The notes beneath the pieces are model-generated. The model was not told the origin of the DNA, made no database searches, and was given only the letters and a program-made list of their open reading frames with translations. Shown here piece after piece: positions 17,276-28,217 of a DNA stretch of 64,000 nucleotides. Origin of the DNA: SURF-28 sp034521465 (GTDB taxonomy: Bacteria > Bacteroidota > Ignavibacteria > Ignavibacteriales > Melioribacteraceae); assembly GCA_034521465.1 (NCBI GenBank), contig JAXHMN010000025.1, positions 62,001 through 126,000 on the forward strand, given 5' to 3'. The position numbers and the translations under genes were made by a program. Positions within the stretch are counted from its first letter, which is position 1. The number at the start of each line of letters is the position of its first letter.

Positions 17276-18996
17276 ATGAACAAAAATAAGACTAAATTTC
17301 AACGAAAAACCCTAGCCAAGGCCCCCACAAATATTCAAGGATTGGATGAAATCACCGAGGGTGGTTTACCCAAAGGAAGACCAACTTTAATATGCGGCTG
17401 AAGCCGGTTCCGGAAAGACATTATTAGCAATGGAGTTTCTTGTCAAAGGAGCTACCATCAATAATGAACCAGGTGTGTTTATTTCATTTGAAGAGAGCGA
17501 AAAAGAACTGGTCGGCCAATGTTGCTTCAATAGGATTTGATTTGGAAGCTCTTATAGAAAGTAAAAAGATGTGGCTTGAACACATTCACATAGATCGTGG
17601 TGAAATTGAGAATACCGGGGAATATGATTTGAAAGGTTTGTTTGTTCGTATTCATAACGCTATAGAAAGCATAAATGCAAAACGAGTTGTTCTCGATACT
17701 ATTGAATCACTTTTTACAGCAATGCCAAATCCGATAGTTATACGTACGGAACTCAGGCGCTTGTTCGGCTGGTTGAAAAAGAAAGGTGTTACAGCAATTA
17801 TAACCGGCGAACGCGGAGAAGGTCGCTTAACGCGGCAGGGGTTGGAAGAGTACGTTTCGGACTGTGTTATTCTTCTTGACCATCGTGTACAAGATCAATC
17901 ATCTATAAGACGATTGCGAATTGTAAAGTACCGCGGTTCAACACACGGAACAAATGAATATCCTTTTTTAATTGATGAGGATGGTTTTTCTGTTCTGCCG
18001 GTTACTTCCATCGGTCTGAATCATATCTCCTCAAGGGAAAGGATATCTACCGGCATTCCGCGGCTTGATGCTATGCTTTCTGATAAGGGTTACTATCGTG
18101 GCAGTACGATTCTTGTCTCAGGTTCAGCCGGAACCGGAAAGACGAGTATCGCAGCACAATTTGTAGAATCTGCGTGCAAACGAGGTGAACGCGTTCTCTA
18201 TTTTTCATTTGAAGAATCTCCGAGTCAATTTATGCGTAATATGTCTTCAATAGGAATAAATTTAGAACCATGGACTAAAAAAGGACTTCTTCATTTTCAT
18301 GCAACGCGTCCAACACTATTTGGATTAGAGCATCATCTAACAACTACTATTAAATTAATTAAAAAAGTTAAGCCGAAGGTTGTTGTACTCGACCCCATTG
18401 ATGCATTTATAATTGGTGAAAACCAAAATGAAGTAAAAATAATGTTATTGAGGCTTGTGGACTTTTTGAAAATGGAAAATATCACAGCAATGTTTGCAAG
18501 TTTAACAGGCTCGGGTGAGAATCAAGAACTTACCGACATGTCAATCTCATCTTTAATAGATACGTGGCTTCTGTTACGGGATATTGAATTTGGCGGTGAA
18601 CGAAATAGAGGTCTATATATATTAAAATCAAGAGGTATGGCACATTCCAATCAGATTCGTGAATTTAAGTTAACGGATAAAGGTATTGACTTAATCGAAG
18701 TTTACATTGGTCCCGAAGGTGTGTTGACAGGCTCTGCCAGGTTGGTACAAGAAGCAAAGAACAAAGAAGAACAATTATTATATCAGCTTGAAATTGAACG
18801 CAAGCAACTTGAATTGGAATTTAAACGTGCGGCAACCGGCGCTCATATTTCGGCTCTAAAAGCAAAATTAAAAGTCACAGAATCGGAATCATTAAAAATT
18901 ATTAAAGACGAAAATGCAAAAGTCCAAAATTCCTCGTCGAGAAAGAATGGCGGTGTACAAACTAAAAAAACAAATAAAATGAAAAAAAATAATTGA
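17276..18996 (+). CDS. kaiC: KaiC-like RecA-superfamily ATPase, two frameshifts near the 5' end
   Basis: Double-domain KaiC homologue, a hexameric ATPase/autokinase. The ATG at 17276 gives TNIQGLDEITEGGLPKGRP, broken at about 17398 just before the first Walker A (AGSGKTLLAMEF), and again at about 17515. The long frame then runs to the end. The second domain has GSAGTGKTSIAAQFVE and the Walker B region PKVVVLDPIDAF. At the place of the KaiC phosphosites Ser431/Thr432 it reads SISSLIDT, so two serines. A coiled C-terminal tail rich in Lys/Glu replaces the KaiC tail. No kaiA or kaiB is in the window. A role in stress signalling with the nearby kinases is plausible; a clock is not shown. Confidence 0.85.
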
Positions 18997-19077
18997 GCAT
19001 TACAAAAAGATTTTCGGTGACTATGATTTCGAGAGATAAATAAAAAATTTAATTAAGGACAATAAAAGAGTAAAATC

Positions 19078-19215
19078 ATGAGCAAAGGACAAAACAGTAA
19101 AAGCGGTTCGAAGAAAGAACCGGCCAAAACAATGAAGGAAAAAAAAGCTGCCAAGAGAGAGAAGAAAGAAGGAAGAAATAACAGCAGTATGCTAGATGAC
19201 ATTAAAAATAAATGA
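19078..19215 (+). CDS. Small basic Lys-rich protein, 45 aa
   Basis: Opens MSKGQNSKSGSKKEPAKTMK and continues with EKKAAKREKKEGRN, ending SMLDDIKNK. Very basic, no membrane segment, probably disordered and possibly nucleic-acid binding. Similar tiny Lys-rich proteins with a KKEPxKTMKEK core occur in many Bacteroidota, to my recollection without known function. It lies in the same direction after kaiC. Confidence 0.65.
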   Translation: MSKGQNSKSGSKKEPAKTMKEKKAAKREKKEGRNNSSMLDDIKNK

Positions 19216-19278
19216 TTTAGTACTGCCGCTAAAGTGAGAATATAAACGCTTTCAAAAAAAGAATGGAAATTTTAAGAT

Positions 19279-20117
19279 ATGATAAAAGTGAAAAAAATAT
19301 TTTCACTAAAGACTAAGAAAAATAAAGATGAGGAGAATACTAAACCGGAAAATCCCTCCGAATCTATATTTACTAAATTTTTTATAGAAGTATATTCTAT
19401 TACAGTCTTCGGTTTACGCTTCTTTAAAGAAGTTTTAAACCGCCGTATGAATTCAGCGAATTTATGAAGCAGTCATTTTTAATCGGTTATAAATCTCTTC
19501 CCTTAATTGCAATTACCGGATTCATTATTGGGTTAGTGCTTACAATTCAATCAAGACCAACATTAGCAAAATTCGGCGCTGAATCATGGCTGCCCGCAAT
19601 GGTAGCGGTTTCACTGATAAGAGAAATTGGACCGGTTATTACCGCATTAATTTTTGCCGGTAAAGTTGGTTCGGGAATCGGCGCTGAACTGGCATCGATG
19701 AATGTAACCGAACAAATAGACGCTATGCAGGTATCGGACACAAACCCGTTTAACTATCTTGTTGTTACAAGAGTAGTTTCGGCAACTCTGATGCTTCCGC
19801 TTCTCGTGATTTTCGCGGATGTTGTCGGTTTGCTGGGGACTTATGTCGGTGTTAACCTTAAAGGAAATGTCAGTGCTTTACTATTCTTTCCGCAAATATT
19901 TCAAAGCATTGGATTCAGCGATCTTATACCGGCAATCATCAAAACATTCGTGTTCGGTTTTGCAATCGGACTGATTGGATGTTACAAAGGATATACTTCA
20001 AACAAAGGAACCGAGAGTGTCGGTAAAGCGGCAAACTCTGCTGTAGTATTATCTTCTTTGATGGTTTTTGTAATTGATATGATAGCGGTACAGATTACAA
20101 GTTTACTTCAAAACTAA
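19279..20117 (+). CDS. mlaE: MlaE-type ABC permease of lipid transport system, one frameshift
   Basis: Inner-membrane permease of the MCE/Mla phospholipid transport family. The N-terminal 60 codons (19279-19467) carry the amphipathic start; a one-base shift near 19440 is followed by PPYEFSEFMKQSFLIGYKSL, which is the family sequence, and then TGFIIGLVLTIQSRPTLAKF and IREIGPVITALIFAGKVGSG. The joined protein has about 280 residues and five membrane segments, normal for MlaE. An ABC ATPase gene follows at 17 bp and the MCE-domain gene follows after a repeat-filled gap. Confidence 0.88.
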
Positions 20118-20134
20118 AATGAGCAGTTAAGAGA

Positions 20135-20914
20135 ATGACGGAAGTTACAACTCAAATAGAAAAAGAAAATGATTCTCAGCAGGATGATTCTGTTGTAGTT
20201 GAAATGCAGCATCTCAAAAAATCTTTTGGGAATAATCATGTACTGCGGGATATAAATCTGGTTATAAACAAAGGAGAAAACCTTGTAATACTTGGTCAGT
20301 CGGGAACGGGTAAATCTGTTCTTATAAAATGTATTGTAGGATTAGTTGAGATTGACGACGGCAAATTAAAAATCTTCGGGCAGGATGTTTCCGAATTGAA
20401 GAATGATGAATTGGCACAAGTGTATAAGAGAATCGGTTTCCTTTTTCAGAGCGGTGCTTTATATGATTCGATGTCGGTTAGAGAAAATTTAGAATTCCCC
20501 TTAAGAAGAAAAAAACGATTGATGGAAAAAGAAGAACTTGACTCACTAATTAAAGATGCACTTGAAGATGTTGGTTTAGATGAAGCGATTGACCTGTCTC
20601 CTTCCGAACTTTCCGGGGGAATGCGTAAACGTTTGGGTTTAGCAAGGACGTTAATTTTAAAACCCGAGATAATGCTTTATGATGAACCGACAACCGGTCT
20701 CGATCCTATTACTTCAAGAGAGATAAGCAATTTAATACTGGAAGTACAAAATAAATATAATACGTCATCAATAATTATTACGCATGATATTGAATGTGCC
20801 AGACTAACCGGAAACCGGATAATTGTAATTAAAGATGGTGTTTGTTCCGCAGAAGGATCGTATGAGGAGCTTGAAAAATCAGATGATCCGTGGATAAGAT
20901 CGTTCTTTGAATAA
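20135..20914 (+). CDS. mlaF: MlaF-type ABC transporter ATPase
   Basis: 259-residue ATP-binding subunit. Walker A is GQSGTGKSVLIKC, Q-loop LFQSGALYDSMSVRENL (the GALYDSM sequence is typical of MlaF), signature LSGGMRKRLGLARTL, Walker B IMLYDEPTTGLDP and switch His ITHDIECA. It powers lipid movement by the permease encoded just upstream. The N-terminal 20 residues are acidic and not conserved. Confidence 0.92.
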   Translation: MTEVTTQIEKENDSQQDDSVVVEMQHLKKSFGNNHVLRDINLVINKGENLVILGQSGTGKSVLIKCIVGLVEIDDGKLKIFGQDVSELKNDELAQVYKRIGFLFQSGALYDSMSVRENLEFPLRRKKRLMEKEELDSLIKDALEDVGLDEAIDLSPSELSGGMRKRLGLARTLILKPEIMLYDEPTTGLDPITSREISNLILEVQNKYNTSSIIITHDIECARLTGNRIIVIKDGVCSAEGSYEELEKSDDPWIRSFFE

Positions 20915-20939
20915 TGCTTTGTGGTTTAAAATGAAATGG

Positions 20940-21210
20940 GATAGTGTGTGTTGCATAAGTCATTTTATTGCCGTCGGTTTTAGTGTGTGTGGCATAAGTG
21001 ATTTTATTGCCGTCCACTTCAGTGGACGGGGAAAATAGCTCCTAACTAAATGGACTTTAGTCCCATTAAATGCTGAGAATGGGGCTTCACAAAGTGATCC
21101 CTTCGGGAAAAGCCCAGAGATAAGTTGGCAATCTTAACCCCCGACTTTCCCTAGGATGCCTTCGGCAAAAAGTCGGGGCAAATAAAGGTTATGCAACACA
21201 CACTAAAGTG
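20940..21210. repeat. MITE-like composite palindromic element, copy A
   Basis: Bounded by inverted ends GTGTGTTGCATAAG (about 20947) and TTATGCAACACACAC (about 21190). Inside are a GTCCACTTCAGTGGAC palindrome, a GGGCTT...AAGCCC pair and a CCCGACTTT...AAAGTCGGGG hairpin. The left end is duplicated (20942 and 20982). A related element is at 49322-49566. It separates mlaF from mlaD. Confidence 0.65.
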
Positions 21211-21289
21211 GACGGCAATAATTAAGGGAAAAATTATGCGTTACGTGCAACACAAATTGGTAAGCGTTAATGACAATTTTTAGTATAGA

Positions 21290-21545
21290 AGATGTTTGCA
21301 AAAATAATTTCGCCTCTACGAGGCTTTTGCTTTCTGAGCATTTTTGTTATTACCATAATGCCGCTTCTAACGAAGCTAGAAAAATTGTAGTAAATAGTAA
21401 CGTAGTCACGATTCTAGTAACAAGCAATAGCAAGAAAATAGCGTTGTAATTAGTGACGTAGTCACGACATTATGGTAACAAGTAATAGAAACAAAATAAT
21501 AAAGTGCCGTAGGCACGATACTAGATTTTTAGATTAGAAAAAAAA
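21290..21545. repeat. Second REP-like palindrome family, short array
   Basis: Several palindromes with alternating cores: GCCTCTACGAGGC, GTGACGTAGTCAC and GTGCCGTAGGCAC. The latter two are followed by a tail of the type GA-T-CTAG or ATTATGGTAACAAG with AGTAATAG spacers. The sequence differs from the 14-16 kb family. No gene is seen in this stretch. Confidence 0.6.
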
Positions 21546-21628
21546 TCTAAAACTAAAGAGAACTCAAATTATGATTGTTCGCTTGTGCGTAAAAGTAAAA
21601 ATTAAAAGAAAAAGTAAGAGTTGATAAA

Positions 21629-22495
21629 ATGATAAAGAAAACAAGTAATAAAATAAAATTGGGAATATTCATTTCCCTTGGGCTAATGTTGTTGATTGTC
21701 GGCATTTACTTCATTGGTGAAGGTCAGCAATTGTTCAGAACTACATTCAGTGTCACCGGTGTATTTAAAGATGTTGCGGGACTGCAAGCCGGCAACAACG
21801 TAAGACTATCCGGCGTAAATGTCGGAACTGTAAGAAATATAGTTATAGTTAGCGATACATCCGTAAGAGTAGAAATAGTAATTGATGAAAGTATACGGGA
21901 ATTTATCAAAAAAGATGCTGTTGCAATTATCGGTTCGGAAGGACTAATGGGTAATAAAGCTTTGATAATAAATCCCGGTACGGGCAGACAGCCAGCAATA
22001 GAGGACAACGACGTTATTGAAACAATTCAACCGGTTACGATAGATGATATAATGATATCGTTGAATACAACTATTGGAAACACCTCAGCTATCACAAGTG
22101 ATCTGGCGAGTATGACCGAACAAATCGAATCCGGAGAAGGAACGATTGGAAGATTAATAATGGATAAAAAGTGGCGGGAGAATTTTGAAACTACGTTTAT
22201 CAACCTGAGAGAAGGTTCGGCACAATTCAGAAACCTTATGTCAAAAGCAAATGAACTCGACGCGATCATATTATCTGCTAAAGAAACGGTTGAAAACGCA
22301 TCCGCTATAACTCGTGATTTTGCAAGCATTTCGGCAAACATTGAATCGGGCAAAGGTACTCTCGGTCGGTTTTTAATGGACCAAAACACAGCGGATAATC
22401 TCGATTCAACTTTAATTTATTTGAAAGACGGATCGAAGAACCTCAACATTCTTTTGCAAGAAGCAAAAAGCAGTTGGTTGTTGTGGGGATTTTAA
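21629..22495 (+). CDS. mlaD: MlaD-like MCE-domain lipid-binding protein
   Basis: 288 residues: an N-terminal membrane anchor (ISLGLMLLIVGIYFIGEG), one MCE domain (about 35-125, with GVFKDVAGLQAGNNVRLSGV and GSEGLMGNKALIINPG), then two helical repeats of about 60 residues, each with SAIT-D-AS and an IESG-GT-GR-M- motif. It probably forms the periplasmic hexameric ring that passes lipids to the MlaEF complex. It lies 715 bp after mlaF; the gap is filled by mobile-type repeats, so the ancestral operon seems to have been split. Confidence 0.88.
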   Translation: MIKKTSNKIKLGIFISLGLMLLIVGIYFIGEGQQLFRTTFSVTGVFKDVAGLQAGNNVRLSGVNVGTVRNIVIVSDTSVRVEIVIDESIREFIKKDAVAIIGSEGLMGNKALIINPGTGRQPAIEDNDVIETIQPVTIDDIMISLNTTIGNTSAITSDLASMTEQIESGEGTIGRLIMDKKWRENFETTFINLREGSAQFRNLMSKANELDAIILSAKETVENASAITRDFASISANIESGKGTLGRFLMDQNTADNLDSTLIYLKDGSKNLNILLQEAKSSWLLWGF

Positions 22496-22770
22496 TTCCC
22501 GAAATTTTATTGAATAATGTATATCCATAAACCCAGGAATTTCTTTTGAGCGACAGAAATTCAATAAATAAACTGAAATGATATTTGTTATGGTAAGGCT
22601 TTCTGTAACTCGGATTGCTTTTAAAATTTTAAAATTATACTTTGAATAAAATAATTTCATTTCAAAAGTTGTAAAGTATTACATACAAACTTATTGTTTC
22701 GATTTCTACCTGGTGATTTATTCTTGGAATTTACATTTCTTGAGCTAAGTAATTTACAATTGAAGGAACT

Positions 22771-25700
22771 ATGAAAAAGAAAACTGTTCCTAAAAAACTT
22801 CCAGATAAAAAAAGAAGCACACCGAAAAGTATCGCCTTACTGATAATTCATTTTATGTTGTTGGTTTAGGAGCTTCCGCAGGCGGATTAGATGCTCTTGA
22901 AAGATTTTTTAATAACATGCATGAAAATACCGGCATGGCTTTTATTGTTGTTTCCCACTTAGATCCAAATCATGTAAGTATTATGCCTGAACTAATTCAA
23001 AAATGTACTAAGATGAATGTGTTGCGGGCAGAAGACGGAATGAAATTAGAACCCGATCATATTTATGTTGCACCGGCTAATAACGATATAGCTATACTCA
23101 ATGGTGTAATTCAACTTATAGAACCTATTGAAACACATGGCTTTCGTTTACCGATTGATTTTTTCTTCAAGTCTCTTGCTGCTGATTTAGGTGAAAAGGC
23201 AATTTGTATTATCCTTTCCGGTATGGCATCCGATGGTACTGCGGGATTGAAAGCCATAAAAAGTGAATTGGGTATGGTAATGGTTCAGGAACCAGGATCG
23301 GCAAAATTTGACGGAATGCCTACAAGCGCCGTTAAAACCGGTTTAGCAGATTACATACTTCCTCCGGAAAAAATGTCCGATCAATTGATAAAATATACTT
23401 CTCTAAAAGTTAAGGGTGTTTTAGTTGATAAACCTGTAACCGAGGGAAAAATTCCCAACTCATTACAAAAAATATTTATACTTCTTAGAACTTACACAGG
23501 ACACGACTTTTCACAATACAAACAAAATACAATTAACCGGCGTATAGAAAGAAGAATGAATGTTGCTCAGTTAGAAGATATTCCAAATTATATAAGACTG
23601 CTTCAGGAAAGTCCGGATGAAGCTCAAAACTTGTTTAAAGAACTTCTAATTGGAGTAACAAATTTTTTCAGAGATGCAGAAGCTTTTGAAAAATTAAAAA
23701 TCATGTTGAAAGATTTAGTAGAAAGTAAGCCTGATAACGGTCAAATAAGAATTTGGGTTCCGGGATGTTCAACCGGAGAAGAAGCATACTCTATTGCAAT
23801 GATTCTGGATGAATGCTTACAAGAAACAAGTAAACATCTGAACGTGCAAATATTTGCAACCGATATTGACACTATCTCTATAGAAAAAGCACGCATAGGT
23901 ACATTTTCCGGAATTGAAGCTGATGTTGGTAAAGATCGCTTAAAGCGATACTTTACACGCGAAGGAAATCTTTTTCATATCCGGAAAGAAATTAGAGAAA
24001 TGTTAGTCTTTGCACCACAAAGTATTATTAAAGATCCTCCGTTTACTAAACTCGATTTAATCTCCTGCCGCAATCTATTAATTTATTTAAATGCCGAATT
24101 ACAGAAAAAAATAATTCCGGTATTTCATTATAGTCTATTACCTAACGGTAAACTTTTTCTCGGTTCCTCGGAAACCATCAGCGGTTTTGTTGATTTGTTT
24201 ACGATGATTGATAAAAAGTGGAAAATTTATAAAAGAAGAGTTTCTACTCATTCTGCACAACCTTTTATAGAATTTCCGATTTCCAGGCATTCAGAAAATT
24301 CTCAAGAGATAGTTAAGAAAAAACACGATGTTAAAAACATATCCCAGATAGCTGAAAAAATCATTCTGGATAGTTACTCTCCCAATTGTGTTCTAATAGC
24401 TGAAAACGGTAATATTTTGTATATACATGGAAGAACCGGAAAATATCTTGAACTTTCCGGCGGCGAAGCCAAGATGAACATTTATGAAATGGCTCGCGAA
24501 GGTTTACGGCAAGAACTTCCGGTGTTAATAAGAAAGGTTTTATCAACAAAAAAATCTTTAACGCTGGAGGAATTAAAAGTAAAAACTAACGGAAGTACGC
24601 AGCATATAAAACTTACTGTTAAGCATGTTAAAGATTCGAAGGAATTACCTGAGTCGCTGCTGATAATTTTTGAAGATATCATACCTCAAAAAAAGAAGCG
24701 GCTACAAAAAAAATGCGCCGTGATAAAAAGTCGGAACAAATAATCAAAGAACTTGAAAGTGAATTAAAATCAACAAAAGAAAATTTGCGATCGACAATTG
24801 AGGAATTAGAAACATCCAATGAAGAGTTAAAATCAATTAACGAAGAAATGCAATCAACCAATGAAGAGATGCAAAGTTCTAATGAAGAATTGGAAACTTC
24901 CAAGGAAGAATTACAGTCGCTGAATGAAGAATTAATTACCGTCAACACCGAGCTGCAAAATAAAAATGATGAGTTATCAACTATCAATAATGATATGAAA
25001 AATTTGCTGGATAGCACACGTACACCAACAATATTCTTAGATAATGAATTGGTTATAAAAAGATTTACATCTCAAGCAACAAAGGTTATAAATTTAATTT
25101 CTTCAGACATCGGACGACCCATAACTCACATAGCTACAAATCTTAAATATGATAAACTCGTTGAGGATGTTCGTGAAGTTTTAAAAACACTTATATATAA
25201 AGAAATTGAATTGCAAACTACCGAAGGTGTTTGGTATCAAATGCGAATCTTTCCCTACAGGACATTAAATAATGTTATTGACGGAGTTGTGATTACTTTT
25301 TCGGACATTAATAATCTGAAAAACTCTTACGAAGAAATTAATAAGTTGAATAAAGAAATTCAGTTTGCGCGCGAGTATGCTGATGGAATTATTGACACAG
25401 TCAGAGAATCACTTCTTATTCTTAATGAAGATTTGAAAGTTCTTTCGGCAAACCGTTCATTTTATAAAATGTTTAACAGTACAAGAGAAAAAACTGTCGG
25501 CAAATTTATATATGACCTTTACGCTAAAAAATGGAATTTACCCGAATTGCGAAAGCTGCTTGAGGAAATAATTCCCGATGCTACATTATTCGAGAACTTT
25601 GAAGTTGAATACAGTTTCAAAAAAGAAGGTAAAAGAAAATTAGTCTTGAATGCTCGCCAGATCTTTCATGAGGGAAAAGAAACAAAATATATTCTGCTGG

Positions 25701-27019
25701 CAATTCAGAAAAAAGAAAAAATAATGAGGCACAACAAAATGAAACGCCAAAAAAAAGAAGCGGAAAAAAACGTTAATAAAAAAACGAAGAAGAAAATTGA
25801 ACCGAAACCTAAAAAGAAAGTTGATGAAAAAATTGAAGATATTCAAAAGCTAGTACATCTACTCCAGGTTCATCAAGTTGAATTGGAACATCAAAACGAA
25901 GAATTAAGAATTACTCAGGAAGAATTAGAATCATCAAGAAGCAAATATGTAACTCTATTTGATTTTTCGCCAATTCCATACTTCACGTTAGATATAGACG
26001 GTATAATTAAAGAGGTAAATTTAAGCGCCGGTAAAATGTTTGGAGTTGATAGAAAAAAATTAATAGGCAGACTTTTTAGTTTATTTGTACCTCAGGACGA
26101 TAAGCATATTTTTAGTTCTTTCATCAAAACTATATTCGACTCTCAGGTAAAGCAAACCTGCCAATTACAGATAATTAACAAAAAGAAGCAGGTTTTTATT
26201 GTTCAGTTGGAAGGTTTAAAATTAGACGATTCATTAGAAACGAATCAGCTATGTCAGGTTGCTTTAATTGATTTGACTGAATACAAAACAGTTGAAAAAA
26301 CTTTAATGGAAACTAATGCCGAACTTAAAACACTAAATGCTACCAAAGATAAATACTTCTCGATCATTGCACATGATTTAAGAAGTCCGTTTCAGTCATT
26401 ATTAAGCACTTCGGAAATACTTTCAACCGAAGTAGAAAATTTATCGAAGGAAGAAATTGTATTATTTAGCAGAGGATTAAATGGTAATTTAAAAAATCTG
26501 TTTAGTCTGTTGGAAAATTTACTCAATTGGTCGTTGATGCAGAGAGACATGCTTGATTATAATCCGAAAAAGATTAACCTCAATGAAGCTGTAAATAATA
26601 TAATTGAAATATTAAATCAGAGTGCACTTAAGAAAAATATTTCTATTTCCAATAAGATTGATATGAGTACTATGGTTTATGCAGATGTTGAAATGCTTCG
26701 ATCGGTTATTCAGAACCTTCTTATAAACGCTATTAAGTTTTCAGAGGCAAAAGGAGAGATAAATATCTCGGCTACCGAAAAAAGAGGATTTATTGAAGTG
26801 GTTGTGCAAGACACCGGAATAGGAATTGCTTCTGAAATATCTTCTAATCTTTTTAATTTCAATGCAATATATACAACTACCGGAACTGCGGGGGAAAAAG
26901 GAACCGGGCTCGGATTACCACTTTGCAAGGAGTTTGTAGAAAGGCATGGTGGAAAAATTTGGGTGGAAAGTAATCAAAATGTTGGAAGCACATTTTATTT
27001 TACTTTACCAAAAGCATAG
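22771..27019 (+). CDS. CheB-CheR-PAS hybrid sensor histidine kinase, two frameshifts
   Basis: About 1416 residues. Order: CheB methylesterase (VVGLGASAGGLDALERFF, VVSHLDPNH, GMASDGTAGLKA give the Ser-His-Asp triad), CheR methyltransferase (GHDFSQYKQNTINRRIERRM, WVPGCSTGEEAYSIAM), a long coiled coil of repeated SNEEL/TNEEM units, three PAS-like domains separated by a Lys-rich linker, then HisKA (FSIIAHDLRSPFQS) and HATPase (NLLINAIKF, DTGIGI, GTGLGLPLCKEF). Breaks are near 22830 and in the A-run at about 24705. There is no receiver domain, so a separate response regulator is needed; those at 16363 and 28218 are the nearest. No chemotaxis genes are in the window. Confidence 0.9.
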
Positions 27020-27164
27020 CTGTCCAAAATATTATAAAATTTTAGAAAAAGTAGTCAATACGAGCTAAAATGAAAAGATTTTTTTACAATTAAGAAACAA
27101 TCCCTTTATTCAATATGTAATGTTGTCAACTTAAGGAGGATGAAGAATAAAGAGGCAAGAATGG

Positions 27165-27265
27165 AACGCAGATGACCACGTCAGATGGCAGGCGCAGAAA
27201 AAACCGATAAACACTGATTTTTATCTGTGTGAATCCATAGTTTCAGTGTCATCTGTGTTCTATTA
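27165..27265. repeat. Gene-less version of the GxxExxY-flanking repeat
   Basis: The left end GGAACGCAGATGAC and right end GTCATCTGTGTTC form an inverted pair. Inner parts ACACTGATTTTTATCTGTGT resemble the flanks of the GxxExxY gene at 10003-10497, but no ORF lies between. Confidence 0.6.
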
Positions 27266-27295
27266 ATGCTTAAGTTGACAGCATTGATTCAATAT

Positions 27296-27478
27296 GGTAC
27301 GGTCATTTCGATACATCCCTGAAAATCGGGATTACTCAATGACCTTGAGTGCTGCTGGTGGTTGAGCCTGTCCGACCTCCGGCGTGATAGATCATCGTTT
27401 TATGATGATCGTATTCATACTGAGCTTGTTTACACTGAGTTTATCGAAGTGTCGAAGTATCGAAACCACGGAGATTAA
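27296..27478. repeat. Intergenic inverted repeat with TCGAAGTATCGAAA ends
   Basis: The left part has CATTTCGATACATCCC and CTCAATGACC; the right part has CATACTGAGCTTG and TCGAAGTATCGAAACC. The element at 60182-60340 has the same inner words in the same order, so both belong to one dispersed family. Includes a GATCATCGTTTTATGATGATC hairpin. Confidence 0.55.
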
Positions 27479-27684
27479 TGCTTTTATTTGATTTCTATAC
27501 ATTTATTAACTTAATTTATTTTGGACAGATGTGACCAAAAGAGGAATATTAATATATTCATTAATTATTTTTAGCAAAACTATCTACATGGCAATTACAA
27601 TTTGAGTCTCTTTATTTCCGCTCGGGACTCATATAAACAAACATCCTTCCCCTTATCAACATATTGTAGCAATATAACTCATCC

Positions 27685-27722
27685 TTAAGATGTAGTCCCT
27701 TTTCCATCCTGTTGATCCATTG
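27685..27722 (+). promoter_or_regulatory. Conserved 37-bp element, copy 2
   Basis: AAGATGTAGTCCC, TTTTCCATCC, GATCCATTG. It lies 51 bp before the gene at 27773, the shortest distance of all copies, and so upstream of the operon that carries the second response regulator. Confidence 0.7.
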
Positions 27723-27772
27723 TTTTGACAGCGCAAATAGGTTATTCTTGACTACGAAAGAGGAGAAGAAAA

Positions 27773-28144
27773 ATGAAAACTTTAATTCTAATCTCATTGC
27801 TCTTAATATCAACAAATCATTTTTCCCAAGATAAAGTCATCATAAATACTGAATTGGTAACTGATCGAGAAAATCACTGGATGATGAATATTACAACTAA
27901 TCCTCAAATGCGTTTGAACATGATGCAAATGATGATTGAATATACTATTGATAAACCAAATGAGATGCTGTTACTTGTAAATCAAATACTGAAAAATTCT
28001 GAAATGAATAAGATGATAAGCAAAGCTTCATCTCGCAATGTTAACGAGGGCAGAATTTATATTAATATGCCTGAAATGATGAATAAAAATAATACGATTA
28101 TGAAGAAGACGGGAAAACAGAAAAAACCGAAAATCGATAATTAA
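27773..28144 (+). CDS. Small exported Met-rich protein, 123 aa
   Basis: Signal peptide (LILISLLLISTNHFSQ) followed by a short domain with many Met and Asn residues (MRLNMMQMMIEYTI, MNKMISKASS, INMPEMMNKNN) and a basic tail. I recognise no family. A ribosome site (AGAGGAG) is well placed. A response-regulator gene follows within 75 bp, and the regulatory element is just upstream. A periplasmic sensing or metal/redox role of the Met residues is only a guess. Confidence 0.6.
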   Translation: MKTLILISLLLISTNHFSQDKVIINTELVTDRENHWMMNITTNPQMRLNMMQMMIEYTIDKPNEMLLLVNQILKNSEMNKMISKASSRNVNEGRIYINMPEMMNKNNTIMKKTGKQKKPKIDN

Positions 28145-28217
28145 GAATTGATTTTGACGATATAAAATTATCAATAGAATTGATTTGAAACCATTAAAAA
28201 TCATGCAAGAGGTTCAC

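Larger units (their letters stand above)
27020..27684. other. Repeat-filled intergenic region
   Basis: No gene is seen in this 665-bp stretch. It holds the gene-less ATCTG-type repeat (27165-27265), the SAATGACC/TCGAAGTATCGAAA repeat (27296-27478) and AT-rich spacer DNA. The next element copy begins at 27685. Confidence 0.6.

Noticed and set aside
24679..25017. 112-residue minus-strand ORF rich in Ser/Asp
   Set aside because: It is the antisense shadow of the coiled-coil SNEEL repeats of the CheB-CheR kinase.
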